DNA of 64,000 nucleotides from Parelaphostrongylus tenuis (taxonomy: Eukaryota > Nematoda > Chromadorea > Rhabditida > Metastrongylidae), in contig JAHQIW010005280.1 of NCBI GenBank assembly GCA_019055375.1, positions 372,001 to 436,000 on the forward strand, read 5' to 3'. A model generated the notes under the pieces. That model saw nothing but the letters and a program-made list of their open reading frames with translations. It had not been told where the DNA came from and did no database searches. The first letter of the stretch is position 1; every line of letters begins with the position of its first letter. The position numbers were made by a program, and so were the translations under genes. Positions 41,915 through 52,749 of the stretch are shown in pieces.

Positions 41915-42532
41915 TTAGAAGATTGTTGTTGCATTGTACTTGTTTTGCCAAAAGACAAGTATTAGCGTAACACCGTACATTCCTGCCGCTATCCAGCATT
42001 GCATTGCTTTCTCGCTATATTTGGTCTCAATATCTCTGAAAAGAATCCTGGATTATTGCAGTAAACACTAAAATTGAGATCATCATTGTATCTTACAAAG
42101 CTATTGCGGTATATCTCCACCTATGTCTGGTGCCTTTTATCCGTTTTTTTTTCTGCACATATATGAAAACATGTCAGTCAGTCGTCTCCATGATGCCTAT
42201 CTTTTTGCGCAAAACACGAATTAAGGGTATTGAAACTAATTCCATTGTCCTTTGACTTTCAACGTGAAGTAAGACAAACCATGAGAATGACCAGATAATC
42301 TGTTTTGAACTTTTGTATCCAAAATCGTAAATAGGAAGACAAGCAAACTCACTCGACACTGGGCGTAATATGTTCACCGTCCTTGGACTCTTCTGAGAAA
42401 TGAAGATCAGGGAAGAGTGTTACAGCTTGTAGATAAAAGAATACACCCAGCAGACCCAAGAAGATCACGCCCCAAATAGACATCACCATACTGAAATACT
42501 TGGAGTATTGATGACCCGTAATCACAATCAAT
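41915..42532 (-). CDS. Ribonuclease kappa (RNASEK), first exon not found
   Basis: Two exons in phase: 42532-42353 and 42035-41915 (TAA). Two membrane spans: FSMVMSIWGVIFLGLLGVFF and CWIAAGMYGVTLILVFW, joined by the luminal loop LQAVTLFPDLHFSEE. Order, spacing and the IWGVIFL and IAAGMY motifs match ribonuclease kappa, a small protein that in animals is a component of the V-ATPase membrane sector and supports endocytosis; the RNase activity of the name is less certain. The start codon must lie in an upstream exon. Introns have GTGAGT and TTTTCAG or TTCCAG ends. No indels seen. Confidence 0.85.
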
Positions 42533-42544
42533 CTGGAATTTTAA

Positions 42545-42835
42545 CTTCAGTGATAAACTGCGGAGCCGACTGATCCGAGCTGATGCTCCAGAGTCGTTCG
42601 TCTTCGCCGTGGTGTTCGCGTTCGTAGTCGTTCAAGTCAGCTCTTTCTTAGTGGAGCATAGCTCGAATGAGAAACTTCCTCATAAAAGGGACACTGGAGA
42701 GTGAGTCTCAGAATTGAGTGGTGCACCTGCGAAGAAGATCCGACTTGAACGACTACGGAAGCGACTACAAGGAGAGTGAACGACTGCGGACCATTGACTC
42801 GGATCAATCGGCTCTAAATAAGACAAAACGAGTCA
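42545..42835. repeat. Foldback repeat family F
   Basis: CTCCAGAGTCGTTCGTCTTC on the left and GGATCAATCGGCTCTAAATA with AAAACGAGTC on the right; internally GTAGTCGTTCAAGTCAG opposes CTTGAACGACTAC. The right end is a decayed Penelope-type hammerhead. Confidence 0.55.
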
Positions 42836-42879
42836 AAAAGTTAGCCAAATGATGGTTTTTTTTTTTCAAATCAACTTTG

Positions 42880-43330
42880 TCCTTGCTTACTCACCAAAGA
42901 AGACTAATTTTTCATTTGGACAATCCGCTATCGAATTTTTACTGTGCGTATTCCTTCACTTCCCGTATTCGAATCATTTCCTCATATTCTTCGTCGCAAA
43001 GGTCTACAAGCATTTCGCTTGATGTTTCGAATGTTCCCAAAGGAATTCGTCTTCTCCATAAAGACGTAAAACATCGACCGAGCGATTCTCTTTACAATCG
43101 TGGAGACGTTTCAGCTCAGCTGTTCCATAAGACATTCGTTTATTGACTTCAAAAGTGTCAGGGAGTGGATCGAACCAGCACCTCCTTCCTGACTACATGC
43201 ATCATTAACCACTCGACTTGTACCCCTGTTTAGCTCAATTAACTCATAATCATTTATGACAACCGAACATTCCCGAGAAAAGGATTGTCTATCTGGAACA
43301 GAGAAGTCTAATCCGCAGATCTCTATATTC
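42880..43330 (-). repeat. tRNA-headed repeat, partner of the 9.3 kb copy
   Basis: Minus strand: GAGTGGTTAATGATGC then GGAGGTGCTGGTTCGATCC gives A and B boxes; the body shares ATTGTAAAGAGAATCG-type sequence with 9290-9640. Confidence 0.45.
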
Positions 43331-44235
43331 ATCTCCTAAACAGTCCCCAAACTCACTAATAGCAATCCTAGAGACAGAACAAAACGAAAGGTCCGCTGCA
43401 TTCTAGGAACACATCTTCAAAACACAGCGACCTACGTATACTGATTTCAACACATCCAAGCCCTGGAATGATTGCTACTTTTCAGCTTTTTATAGACATC
43501 CCAGCTCACAGTGGAACTGATTAGGCTAAACAGAAGCCAATGAAATCTGGAGATCTTGAGTAACAAAGCAGACGCAATCTTTTCGCAGATTTCCTTCTTT
43601 ATGAAAGGAAAAGAAGGAAGGATTGATTCTCGTCAACGGGTGATTATTTTAGGCGGGCAAGTTGGGAACTCTATAACCATATAAATGAGACTTTGCCCTA
43701 TCGCCATAGCGGCTACATGAATTATCTTGGATAATCGGTACTTGTCTGTTATAAGGCGACAAATGAGGATTCAACCTCTTTTGCTGGACAAGAACTTTTC
43801 ACAAGAGTGTTAGTAATCATTCAAAACCTCAAACCTCTGGCTGCTGCGCTACGTGCTTTTTTTTTCAGAAAACCCCATTACAACGCTGTAGAACAGTCTT
43901 TGAATTTTTAGATTATGTATTCATGGATTTCTCAAACATCCCAAAAGGAAGTCTAAATTTTCAAATTTAACTCGTGTATGCGCCAAGTACAAAAAACAGT
44001 GATAAACTGTATAGTGCAATCGTGGCCCACTAAATGGAATTTCTCTTACTTGACTACTTTTACTATGAAAAATATCTTGGCTCAAAAAACTGGAAGAAGT
44101 TTCGGTGGTTGTACAAAACCACAATTTCTTCGCGTCAAAAGAGGACGTGTATACTTTGATAGAAAATATGTAAACTCTAACAGTCTCCTGTTGTAATAAA
44201 TACTTTATATCTATTCCCCTTCATTTTAGTAAAGA

Positions 44236-44515
44236 GCGCACGGGGCGCAGTGGTTAGAGGTGTTCTGCGTCACACACATAGTCGACATTTCGATCCCGTG
44301 CTCAAGGCTTACCAAGCCTCCCATCCCTCCGTGGTCAGTGAACTGTTGGTAGACTTGTCTTGGAGGATAAGCAGCACCGATTTGATGCATCGGTCCGCCA
44401 CCACGAGTCATTGTACAGGCTAAACATGTACTTAAGCACCTAGAACGAAGCTAAAAACTGAAGAAATATGCATGGCGCCTTCATGGATTGATCAAGGTTA
44501 AGAACTTTATCCTTC
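44236..44515 (+). repeat. tRNA-derived SINE, family A
   Basis: Head GGGGCGCAGTGGTTAGAGG with TTTCGATCCCGTGCTC, body ATCCCTCCGTGGTCAGTG, GGAGGATAAGCAGCACCG, tail ATGCATGGCGCCTTCATGG. Diverged. Confidence 0.7.
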
Positions 44516-44814
44516 TTGGCTTTGTGCAAAACTTTGAACGTCGGACGAAAATGGTAAAAGGGGACCATGGAACTGTTACCAATTTTTCTCGTCTTCAGTG
44601 ATGTCATCTCACTGCGAAGGAATCAGCTGAAGAGGAATTCTAAAAGAACGAAGTGAGAACTTTATACAAGCACATCTTCGGGTTTTTCGCTAGTACTAAC
44701 CGAAAAAATACTCGAAAGCTCCAGCAAATTTTCAATTTTCACGCTCTTATAGTAGCATTATGATATTAGGTGGTTCCCTAGTTTTCCTTCCATACCAATA
44801 AACTTCAAATTTAA

Positions 44815-45300
44815 TAACCCAAAGTGATTAGAATCGTATGATTTTAATATCGCTCAATTATGCATTTTGTTGCGAATATTTTGGTATACAACTTTTTTGT
44901 ACTTGCTTTGAGATGGAGCTGTCAAGGGAACAAATTCGCTTGCCAGTCGTGCACGGATGGCGCGTAGAAGATAATGCTAATGAAGCGACGCGCACAATTA
45001 ATGAAGCTTCCTGTAGATGGCCCGGGCGCGATTCATCCTCCTAACTTTTCTATCCGGCTTTGATCTTTGGGAACCGTCCTCTCTGCATCGTATCATCGTA
45101 CCAAGTTCCATTGATCTTGTGTACCGCTTCACTAGCATTTATCCCAACGCGCCATTCGTGCATGAGTAGCAGGCGAATTTCTTCCCAAGACAGCTCGATC
45201 TCAAAACAAGTATAGGCAAGCTATATACCAAAATATTTGCAAGAAAATGCACAATTGGACGATAATAAAACCATGCAATTTTAATCACTTCTGGTTAAGA
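44815..45300. mobile_element. Mariner element, foldback derivative 3
   Basis: Plus strand at 44911: GATGGAGCTGTCAAGGGAAC (transposase start); minus strand near 45205: GAGATCGAGCTGTCTTGGG. Outer flanks ATTTTGGTATACAACTT and TATATACCAAAATATTTGC are inverted. Transposase N-terminus only. Confidence 0.7.
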
Positions 45301-46099
45301 AATTTTGTTTATTGCCCTAGAAGCTAAACTACTGAACGACCTAACATCATAATACTACTATAAGAGCGTGGAGACTGAAAATTTGCAGGAGCTTTTCGGA
45401 TAGATTTCGACTAGTACTGGCAATAAAACCTAACGATGCGCTCGTATAGAGTTCTTGTTTCGTCCTTTCAGAATTCCTCTACAGCTGATTCTTCGCAATC
45501 AGAGCACATCAGTGAAGACGGGTAATTTCGTTAACAATTCAATGGTCTCATTTGACGATCACGACAATAGACACGAACATCAGGGAAAGGGATGAACAAA
45601 ACTCTTTAGATGAAGCCTCCTAATCTACTAGGAAACACAGGTAAACAAATGCGTAGGTATCATATTTCATGCGATCTGTGTCCAAACAACCAATTAGCCA
45701 GTTCCAATTGATGAACGCTCCGCAATGCCCTCAGGGATGCACAGAGCATTCGTCTTCATTTAGATTTTTGGTGCGACTGGATGCATATCTAGCCCTTACG
45801 ATGACTCACAATGGCCGACTGATGTATCGGGTCAGTACTGATATCCCCCAAACAATTCTGGCACTAATATATCCACCCCGGAAAATTGGCAGAATTGGTT
45901 AACCTATGAAGCGGAGTAGAATCAGCGACCATGTGTACGTCGCAGAGCACTCCTGATCGCTCCGCCAAGCACTTCGGCTTAGGTAAATGAGACTAACGTT
46001 TGTACCATGTGCTCCATGTTAATTCAATTAACGAGACAAAAAGCTGAAATTATTTGGTACTTCCCCTTATCCGCAACCTGTTTCGACCCTTCGGGAAAA

Positions 46100-46980
46100 A
46101 CGTATTTCTTAGTACTTTTTTTTTAAGTCGCAGTAATCACCCGATAATTTAAATCATTTCAATGACGTAATTGGTTTTTGAAAAGAGCTTCTAATTACGG
46201 TGCAACAGTCAAGAGATGATTAAGTTTCGCAAACTTAAATCATTCCCGTTATCGGCACCTTTTTCGATCTCTCGAGAAAACCGCGCCTTCTGATTTTTTT
46301 AGGATTCAAACAACTTCCTAATAGCTCAAATCTCAGAGATTTTAATGGGTATTTCATTTCGAAAATGGCTTTATTGTTGAGTTGCAACAACGAAAACAAA
46401 ATTATGTTACTCATTCAAGCATTTGTCGCTGAACAATGCTATTCTTCTAAACTTTTAGTAACTATTCGATAGCTTGAATCTCCGCAATTTCAATGACATG
46501 GCTGGTTTTTGGAAAAACTTCTCGAATCTCTGAAGCAACTGAAAGAAGTTCAAGATTTGCGCAGCGCCAAATTGGCACCAAAGCAACGTGCTTCCTCTTT
46601 ATGTGGATAGCTTTCATAACATTGGCACTGAACATCGCTCTTTTTTCGGTGCTCAATTTGCAAAACTGAATCTTCTTTTGATCGTTAAAGCGCACTAAAC
46701 TAGAAACAGCGAAATTGAAGCTATCGAATAATTACTAAAAGTCTGAAGAAAAAGCATTATTCAGCGGGAAATGCTCAGATGAGGAATATGATTTTATTCG
46801 TCCTGTTTACAGCGTAATAATGAAGTTATCTTGAAATCAAAATACACCATTGAAATTATTTCGATTTAAATTATCGGATGACAACTCAAACTTTGAAAAC
46901 AACCTAAAAATAATTCTTTTCAAGAGGTCGAAACAAGTTGTGGATAACGGAAAAGCACCAATTACTTGATTTGAAAATGC
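46100..46980. repeat. Cluster of family D repeats
   Basis: At least six half-sites in both orientations: GTAATCACCCGATAATTTAA, GTAACTATTCGATAGCTTGA, AGCTATCGAATAATTACTAA, TTATCGGATGACAACTC and others, separated by 100-200 bp with AAGAGCTTCT-type linkers. 45300-46100 shows nothing I can support. Confidence 0.55.
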
Positions 46981-47464
46981 ATTCTACGTATGGATAGAGA
47001 CGTACCAGAAAGCGGACATCTTGGGGCCCATGAGTGGGCATAGCTTCCGCATTATAACGATCTGAAATGAATGCTATAAAACCATATTAGCAAAACCTTT
47101 TCTGAGAGAAAATATGGACAAAGCAAATAGTAAATAATCACTTAAATAAAAATCGCAATGAGAGAGGGGTCTATGCCAATAAATACCACGAACGGAACGG
47201 AATGACCTACTGAGCGGGCGTCAATCAATACCGAGTTTGTACGATTACATTTCTCAATTGATTAACCCGATTAACCCTCGAGTCCCAAATGGGCACGTAC
47301 ATGTGCCGTTGCTCACGACGTCGCGAGCCAGGATTCGCAACGGCGCACGCAGCAATAGAAACTACTACGTCGCCGTTGCAACCCCCGCGCATGATTCCGT
47401 CGCCTGGTCTCAACGTGGAACTCAACAGATCAAACCTATAGCACGAGATTTATAGTCAAAAAAA

Positions 47465-47715
47465 AATTCGGCTGAGATCTCGACGTTTTCTTCTTCTTCA
47501 AGGTTATCTACAGAATCATTCGTCCTCATTGTCGCTCGACTCGAATCACCTTCAAACGACGAAAATCACGGAATCCCGGATTTTTCCAGCGGGTGCCGCA
47601 CTATAAAAGATTCGTCTCGAACGACAACAAAGCGGGGAAATCAATTGAAATCATCGGCTCTGAAGAAGGCGAAGTCCTCAAAACGCCAGTGGAATCCCTT
47701 TGTTGTCAACCTCGT
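47465..47715. repeat. Foldback repeat family F with hammerhead-like end
   Basis: Left CTTCTTCTTCAAGG, then CATTCGTCCTCATTGTCG. Right ATCGGCTCTGAAGAAGGCG then AAAACGCCAGTGG, i.e. CTGAAGA, imperfect stem II and a modified GAAACGTC. Clearest link between family F and the Penelope hammerhead. Confidence 0.55.
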
Positions 47716-48570
47716 GCTATGGACTAACCCTTTGAAGACCACCAGTTGTCATCGTCACGCGCAGTGGAAATCACAGCCGCTAGGCGCGATTTTTGTTCTC
47801 GATTAGAGTGTTCTCACCCTTTCAGGAATAAGTCAGAGGTTTCTGTTCGTCGTTAGAAAAGAGCAGAAAAAAGCTTTTTTCAGTTAATAATTTAGAAATC
47901 AAGCTCAATTGGAATCGCTATTTCTCAAGTGACTACTGAATTTTCAGTGAAAAAATCTTATCTGGTGAAAAAATCAAGCAAACAAGAGCACAAAACACAC
48001 TATACACTTCAAACGAAATAAATGTGGTCTTCTCTTCGTTGTTAAAGCTCTTTAAATATGTGTTTTCAAAAACCAAGCACACCACCAGAGTCACAATTTT
48101 TCCGCTATCAAATGACTACTAAAAGTCTTACAAAAAGTCTGTGCTTGACGAAAAAACTAAGAAAATGCCACTGTACCACCTATGGTACACGCGGTCCTCA
48201 AAGGGCCAGTGATCGGCGAGAATTCAATTCAAAGGTGATGTCGAGGCCAAGAAAGACTTGGCTCTCAAAGTACCTCTGTGCTTCGTCGAAATCATCGAAT
48301 AGAAATCACTGACAAGTAGAAATACACGACGAAGTACTAACAGACCCTCCCGTGACTACGCCACCGACCGCAACCACTACAACACCTGCGCCACTGACAA
48401 AGCGCAACGGCGCGCAGAAAAGTGGGCGTGTCCAACGGGTCTTTGGCCGTGGGTACACTTCCGCACACTTCGCTATTTACGCCATAACCTCGACCCTCGT
48501 TCTACCTAGACCCCTTCCGAAGAACCTCGACCCTTGTGGAGAGCTGCAGCCCCATCAGTTTTCGGAGGAC

Positions 48571-48632
48571 TTAGGCTAAGGTTTAGGCCTAGGCCTAGGT
48601 TAAGGCTTAAGCTCAGGGCTCAAGCCTAAGCC
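48571..48632. repeat. Telomere-like interstitial repeat
   Basis: TTAGGCTAAGGTTTAGGCCT and following units are degenerate forms of the nematode telomere repeat TTAGGC, turning into the complement (AAGCCTAAGCC) at the right edge. Confidence 0.55.
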
Positions 48633-49156
48633 ATATTTAAGGAAATGAAGGGGCCACAACTTTCCGCTAGCGTCGCGAATTTTTGCAGTTTCTAGGTGGT
48701 GAGTAGGTGTTTTTCGATTAAATTGTAAATTATTGTAAAGAGAACTTGTAAGAAACCATTCGCAATTCATATGGTACCTGTGTGGGAGGTGTGGCGTGTT
48801 GTGTGTCGGGGATCGATCTCTGGTCGTCTGTCTGTCGGTGTCAACTGGTTGACTGATCGCGTCCGACTCGCTCTTCTTTCTATTCGTTCGTTTCGGGCAG
48901 CTTTTCTGGGATCCACTCGTGGCTTCGAACTTCAATCGATCGATTTTGGGGATCTTCGACCTACTATAGGGTCCTGTTTAGCGTCTCTAGTGGCTTGAAT
49001 AGCTTGAAACCTTTCTCTTATTCATTCATCTAACTAATTTCGCTTTTTTTTGAGGTACAAATTTGTACGAAGTTTTTTCTTCAATTGTTATATGAAAATG
49101 GAGAAAACTTATCTTGATTAGCTGACGCGAGGTTGGTAAAACAGTTGTAGAAATTC

Positions 49157-49191
49157 GGCTGACGTTTCGGCGACCCGCCTTCTTCAGAGCC
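49157..49191 (-). ncRNA. Penelope hammerhead ribozyme, best copy
   Basis: Minus strand: stem I GGCT/AGCC (four pairs), core CTGAAGA, one A, stem II GGCG/CGCC with GGT loop, GAA, palindrome ACGT, cleavable C at 49161. The A between core and stem II is unusual; the very short palindromic stem III suggests action as a dimer, as described for Penelope-like elements. Confidence 0.75.
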
Positions 49192-49258
49192 TGGACGTAT
49201 ATAGTATTAGTCTATTTGAATGATCGGATGGTCTTATTTATATGCTGCCTAGGTCACG

Positions 49259-50755
49259 TTAGAAGATCAAACGAAGAAAGGGCGCGAGATCTCGCGTGAT
49301 GGTGACGCACTCGTCCTTCCGATTCATTTCGGGGTTTTGGGCGTTTATCCAAAATGCCTCAAGAGTCTTGCGCGTGGACGTTTTTGATTCCTGCGCCAGG
49401 ATTGTGACAGTCACATCAAAATCCTTGTTGTTGTGTTTTTGTGCCCTATGTAAACCTAAAGGTTTGGTTTTATCTATTTTAGATTTACTGTCTAGATGTT
49501 CTTTTATGCGGACGAAAAGTGGTCTTCCCGTTTCGCCTATATATTCTTCCCCGCATGTTTTACATGTTAGCAAATAAATTGTGCCTGATCTCATACAATC
49601 TCCCTCTTTTCCGTTGGGGCAGATCATACAGTTGTTGGTGTTGCACAATCGATCATAGAGTCTATTGCGGATCAGCTGATGGCGTAGGGTGGGAGGTGGG
49701 GTTTCGATAATTACCACGGAATTTTCAAGACCGCATCTTTTCAGGCACCTTTTAACCGCGCTACTAATCTCGTTTGATATAAATGGTAATTTGAAGGGGA
49801 CTCTATTCAGGTGCGGAGTATTGTTCTTTTGTGACCTAATTCCACTTTTTGAATATTCCCTAGTGGCAAATGTTTTGTAGCCGTTGGAAATGGCGATCTT
49901 TCGTGCCAAGTCTAATGATTCGTTCCTTTCCTCCTCTCCTGTGCACACACTTTTAGCTGTTCGAAACATGTTTTTAATTAGCGATTTTTTCATGTGTGAA
50001 GGATGAGAGGAGAGGTAATTGACCAAAATGTTCTTGTTACTTGGTTTTCGATACCACTTTGTACTATAGCCACTATCCAAAAGCTTTACTTGGGTATTTA
50101 GGAATGGAAGCCAGCCCCCGTTTGGACTTTCTCGCGTAAATCTGATATGCTCTGACTGTCCGTTCAACACTTCAAAACATTTGTCCATTTCCTCTTGTGT
50201 GGAACAGACAATGAAACAGTCATCTATATATCGGCAGTAGAGCAATGGGCGGTGAACGAGAATTGGAGCTTCCACCTTATACATAAAAGCGATGGCAAGA
50301 CTAGGTGCTAAGCGTTGACCCATGGCTAACCCCCTGAGTTGTGTAAAGTATTTTCCCGACCACCGAAAGATTGAACAACTAAGACATTGTTTTAGGAGGG
50401 TCATTAGTTGTTGAATTGTGAAGCCATACATGTTTACTTTTTGTTCATTTTCAGTTAAAAGTTCGAAAATGGCTTGCATTGCAGAGTCATTTGATACGTT
50501 TGTATAGAGTGAGCTAACATCAAATGACTCCATTACGTGCGAGTTGTTAGGTTTCGCGCAACGTAGGTGGTCAAGGAACATTTTTGTATTGGGTAGGTGG
50601 GTTGGTATGAATTTGAGCACCTGAGTAAAAATGAGGTTTAGAAACCACGTTATTCTATCCGTTGGTCCGCCTATACAACTGATGATGGGTCTAACCTTGT
50701 ATGTTGATGGATCGGTTGACACTAGATCATCAATAGATGTAAGTTTATGTGTTTT
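49259..50755 (-). CDS. Penelope-like RT with GIY-YIG endonuclease (partial)
   Basis: 487 codons from the annotated GTG, open slightly further upstream. RT motifs in order: VRPIISCIGGPT, SFDVSSLYTNV, QLRGLAMGQRLAPSLA and the catalytic YIDD (about 50225). The C-terminal third has a Cys-rich NNCMICPNGK segment, then GIY-YIG: TIYLLTCKTC, EEYIGETGRP, RIKEHL (about 49490-49600). Ends LAPFLRLIF. Such proteins nick the target and copy their RNA at the nick. The frame is intact over the remaining length, so the insertion may be young; the missing N-terminus makes it inactive. Confidence 0.92.
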   Translation of the reverse strand, partial: KTHKLTSIDDLVSTDPSTYKVRPIISCIGGPTDRITWFLNLIFTQVLKFIPTHLPNTKMFLDHLRCAKPNNSHVMESFDVSSLYTNVSNDSAMQAIFELLTENEQKVNMYGFTIQQLMTLLKQCLSCSIFRWSGKYFTQLRGLAMGQRLAPSLAIAFMYKVEAPILVHRPLLYCRYIDDCFIVCSTQEEMDKCFEVLNGQSEHIRFTRESPNGGWLPFLNTQVKLLDSGYSTKWYRKPSNKNILVNYLSSHPSHMKKSLIKNMFRTAKSVCTGEEERNESLDLARKIAISNGYKTFATREYSKSGIRSQKNNTPHLNRVPFKLPFISNEISSAVKRCLKRCGLENSVVIIETPPPTLRHQLIRNRLYDRLCNTNNCMICPNGKEGDCMRSGTIYLLTCKTCGEEYIGETGRPLFVRIKEHLDSKSKIDKTKPLGLHRAQKHNNKDFDVTVTILAQESKTSTRKTLEAFWINAQNPEMNRKDECVTITRDLAPFLRLIF

Positions 50756-50999
50756 TCACGAGAAGGTATAGGACCGGACAAATAGGATTATTGTTTTTGA
50801 GTCGAGAAATAACTGAAGTTTCCAAACCCGCTGCACTTGCCGTGTTGACCCCATTCTTTGTTTAATTTTTTACATTGGAGTTTATATTCCTTCTCAGAGG
50901 ATGGGCGATAGAGGGAGACATTTTTTCTTCATTTTTTTCCTAGAATTTTGAGTGGAAACTCGCATGGAGATTTATTGCTAATGTCTTCCAACAAAGAGC

Positions 51000-51290
51000 G
51001 CATGTGGCGCAGTGAGTTAGAGGTGCTCTGCGCTCGCACACGAGGTTAATGGTTCGATCTCGCCCTCATGGCCCACCAAGCCAGCGCTCACAAACCATCA
51101 TCCCTCCGGGTCGGTAAATTGGTACCAAGCTTGTCTGGGAGGATAAGCAGCACTGACTCGGTTCAGCGGGAGGCCACCGCGAGTCATTGTAAAGGCCAGA
51201 TGTGCATTCAATCACCTCTGACGAAGTTAGAATCTGAAGACGAATGCATGGCGCATCCCTCAGGGATTGATCAACGCCGAGAGCTTTTTA
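51000..51290 (+). repeat. tRNA-derived SINE, family A, full length
   Basis: Head CATGTGGCGCAGTGAGTTAG with TGGTTCGATCTCGCCCTCAT, body CATCCCTCCGGGTCGG, GGTACCAAGCTTGTCTGGG, GACTCGGTTCAGCGGGAGG, tail GCGCATCCCTCAGGGATTG. Confidence 0.85.
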
Positions 51291-51346
51291 GTCTTCTATC
51301 GTTTAACCTCGGCGTTTTCCGTTCTACAAATTTGAGTGTGGCGAAA

Positions 51347-51597
51347 TATTTCAAGCCTTTCAAGTGGTCTGGTATGGCAGTTCTAGTGCTAGACATCGAT
51401 TCTTAGACTCTTGCAAGCCTCATCAGCAACATATCGCTTGACGTGAAATGATACATCATCGGCGACGATTCCTCGTCAATAATAAGGGACGATCAGCCGA
51501 ATGGCATGTGCTACTGATGAGGCCTGCGAAAAGACCGAAATGTCCTGATAGCACTAGGAGTGTCACACCGCACTTTCGTGAAAGGCTCGAAACTTTC
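51347..51597. mobile_element. Foldback element FB9 with hammerhead
   Basis: Arms TTTCAAGCCTTTCAAGTGG and GTGAAAGGCTCGAAAC. Left arm has a decayed minus-strand hammerhead (GTTGCTGATGAGGCTTGC), right arm a better plus-strand one. Same family as 40597 and 61641. Confidence 0.65.
51508..51554 (+). ncRNA. Hammerhead-like motif, GTGCTA class
   Basis: Stem I GTGCTA/TAGCAC perfect (51508-51513 with 51549-51554), core CTGATGA (51514-51520), stem II GG.CT/AG.CC, GAAA (51537-51540), then TGTCCTGA. The 3' side before stem I is longer than expected and no proper palindrome is present, so activity is doubtful. Confidence 0.5.
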
Positions 51598-51639
51598 TAC
51601 GAGGGTACATTCAGTTTTTGAGCGAGATCTTAGAATACG

Positions 51640-51895
51640 GCGCCGTGGCCGCGTGGTTGTGATGCTCGTCGCGGCGCGCGCGAGCTGAACCGCGCCATAA
51701 CACTCTGGCAGTCAGCACCGATCGCCCTATGGGACGCCACAGCCCGGCTATCCTCCATATCGCAAGGGGACTCGCTCAGCCAGTATTCTACGTCGTTCAT
51801 GAAGAAGACGGAAAAACGAATCTGAATGTTAGAAGTACTAGTATCCGCACAGTGAAAAAAATACACTGTGAAGACGAATCAGTAAAGTGTCTAAA
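51640..51895 (+). repeat. tRNA-derived SINE, family C
   Basis: Head GCGCCGTGGCCGCGTGGTTG, GATGCTCGTCGCGGCG; body CTATGGGACGCCACAGCC, CCAGTATTCTACGTCG; tail GTATCCGCACAGTG, then A-rich and CAGTAAAGTGTCTAAA. Confidence 0.75.
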
Positions 51896-51904
51896 GGCGA
51901 CCGC

Positions 51905-52375
51905 GAAATATCTTTATTTCGAGTGTTTTAGTTAAAATCACGCTCAAATTCCAATAGATCCTTTCATTATTATTTGAGCCAACTTGTCATGTGGTCTGGT
52001 AAGGGCTCTTGTACAGCTCCGATACACGTGTTTCGTCCTTACAGACTCGTCAGTCGGGCAGAACCCGTCGTCTTTCGATCTTTTTATAGTCAGTTCTCTC
52101 GGGAGCCCTACTCTCCATACAGAGAGTTATCGAAGACGAACGTTCTACACTCTATGTCAAGTGAAATTTTCACCTAACACTCGTGTGTTGTACACTTACA
52201 CGTATCGTCTTCGACAATCTCTCTAGGTAGAGCAGGGCTCTCGAGAGAATTGACTATAATAAGATCGAAAGACGACGGGTTTTGCCCGACGTGTCTGTAA
52301 GGGCGACACGTGTATCAGGCTGTACAAGAGCCCTTACCAGACCACATGACAAGTTGGCTCAAATAATAGTGACAG
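51905..52375. mobile_element. Hammerhead foldback element FB5
   Basis: Shows the outer end TCTTTATTTCGAGTGTTTTA, then TTTGAGCCAACTTGTCATG and the mirrored right arm CAAGTTGGCTCAAATAATAG. The left hammerhead is complete; the right one (52283-52330) has lost the core (GCCCGACGTGTC). The centre carries CATAGAGTG-type sequence as in FB1 and FB6. Confidence 0.8.
52016..52059 (-). ncRNA. Hammerhead ribozyme (ACACGTGT class)
   Basis: Minus strand: GCCCGA, CTGACGA, GTC/GAC around TGTAAG, GAA, ACACGTGT, A, TCGGAGC. Identical to the copy at 17517 except for an extra base in the 3' strand of stem I. Confidence 0.75.
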
Positions 52376-52749
52376 CGATCTCGAATAGTAGATTGGAAGG
52401 TAATTCCAAATCTTTTTTCCAACTATCAAGAAAAATTTGGGAAAACACCGCTCGTATTATATTGAGAGAATCGCTCGCCTTATCATGATTCCCGCATAGC
52501 CTTATGTATTATCTTCGTGTTTCTTTTGGCCAACCGTTTCAACTTAACGTGACACTATGTAAGAGCAGATCTTTCCCCTTTGAATGCTGCTAATCAAAAA
52601 GGCGAATCACCTCTAAGCTCTAATTGTATCACTTGGATACAGCTCGGAAGAGGACCATTTATTCTGGACAATGGGCGCCATTATACTTCTTCTCTGAGTA
52701 TCTTCTAGTAGATATCGTGGACTTAGTTAAGAGGTTGTGTAAAAAGTTC

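Larger units (their letters stand above)
49106..50755 (-). mobile_element. Penelope-like retroelement, 5' truncated
   Basis: Minus-strand element with the 3' part of an RT/GIY-YIG protein, a 3' repeat with a hammerhead and a terminal GATTAGCTGACGCGAGGTTG. The reading frame closes at a TGA near 50755, just upstream of KTHK in the usual PKTHK motif, so the 5' end is missing, as expected from incomplete target-primed reverse transcription. The two tails at 12.6-13.2 kb belong to the same family. Confidence 0.9.

Noticed and set aside
43378..43410. Minus-strand ATG followed by a signal-peptide-like stretch (MQRTFRFVLSLGLLL) and a GTGAGT donor
   Set aside because: Plausible first exon, but no matching second exon was found and the next 400 bp are repeat.
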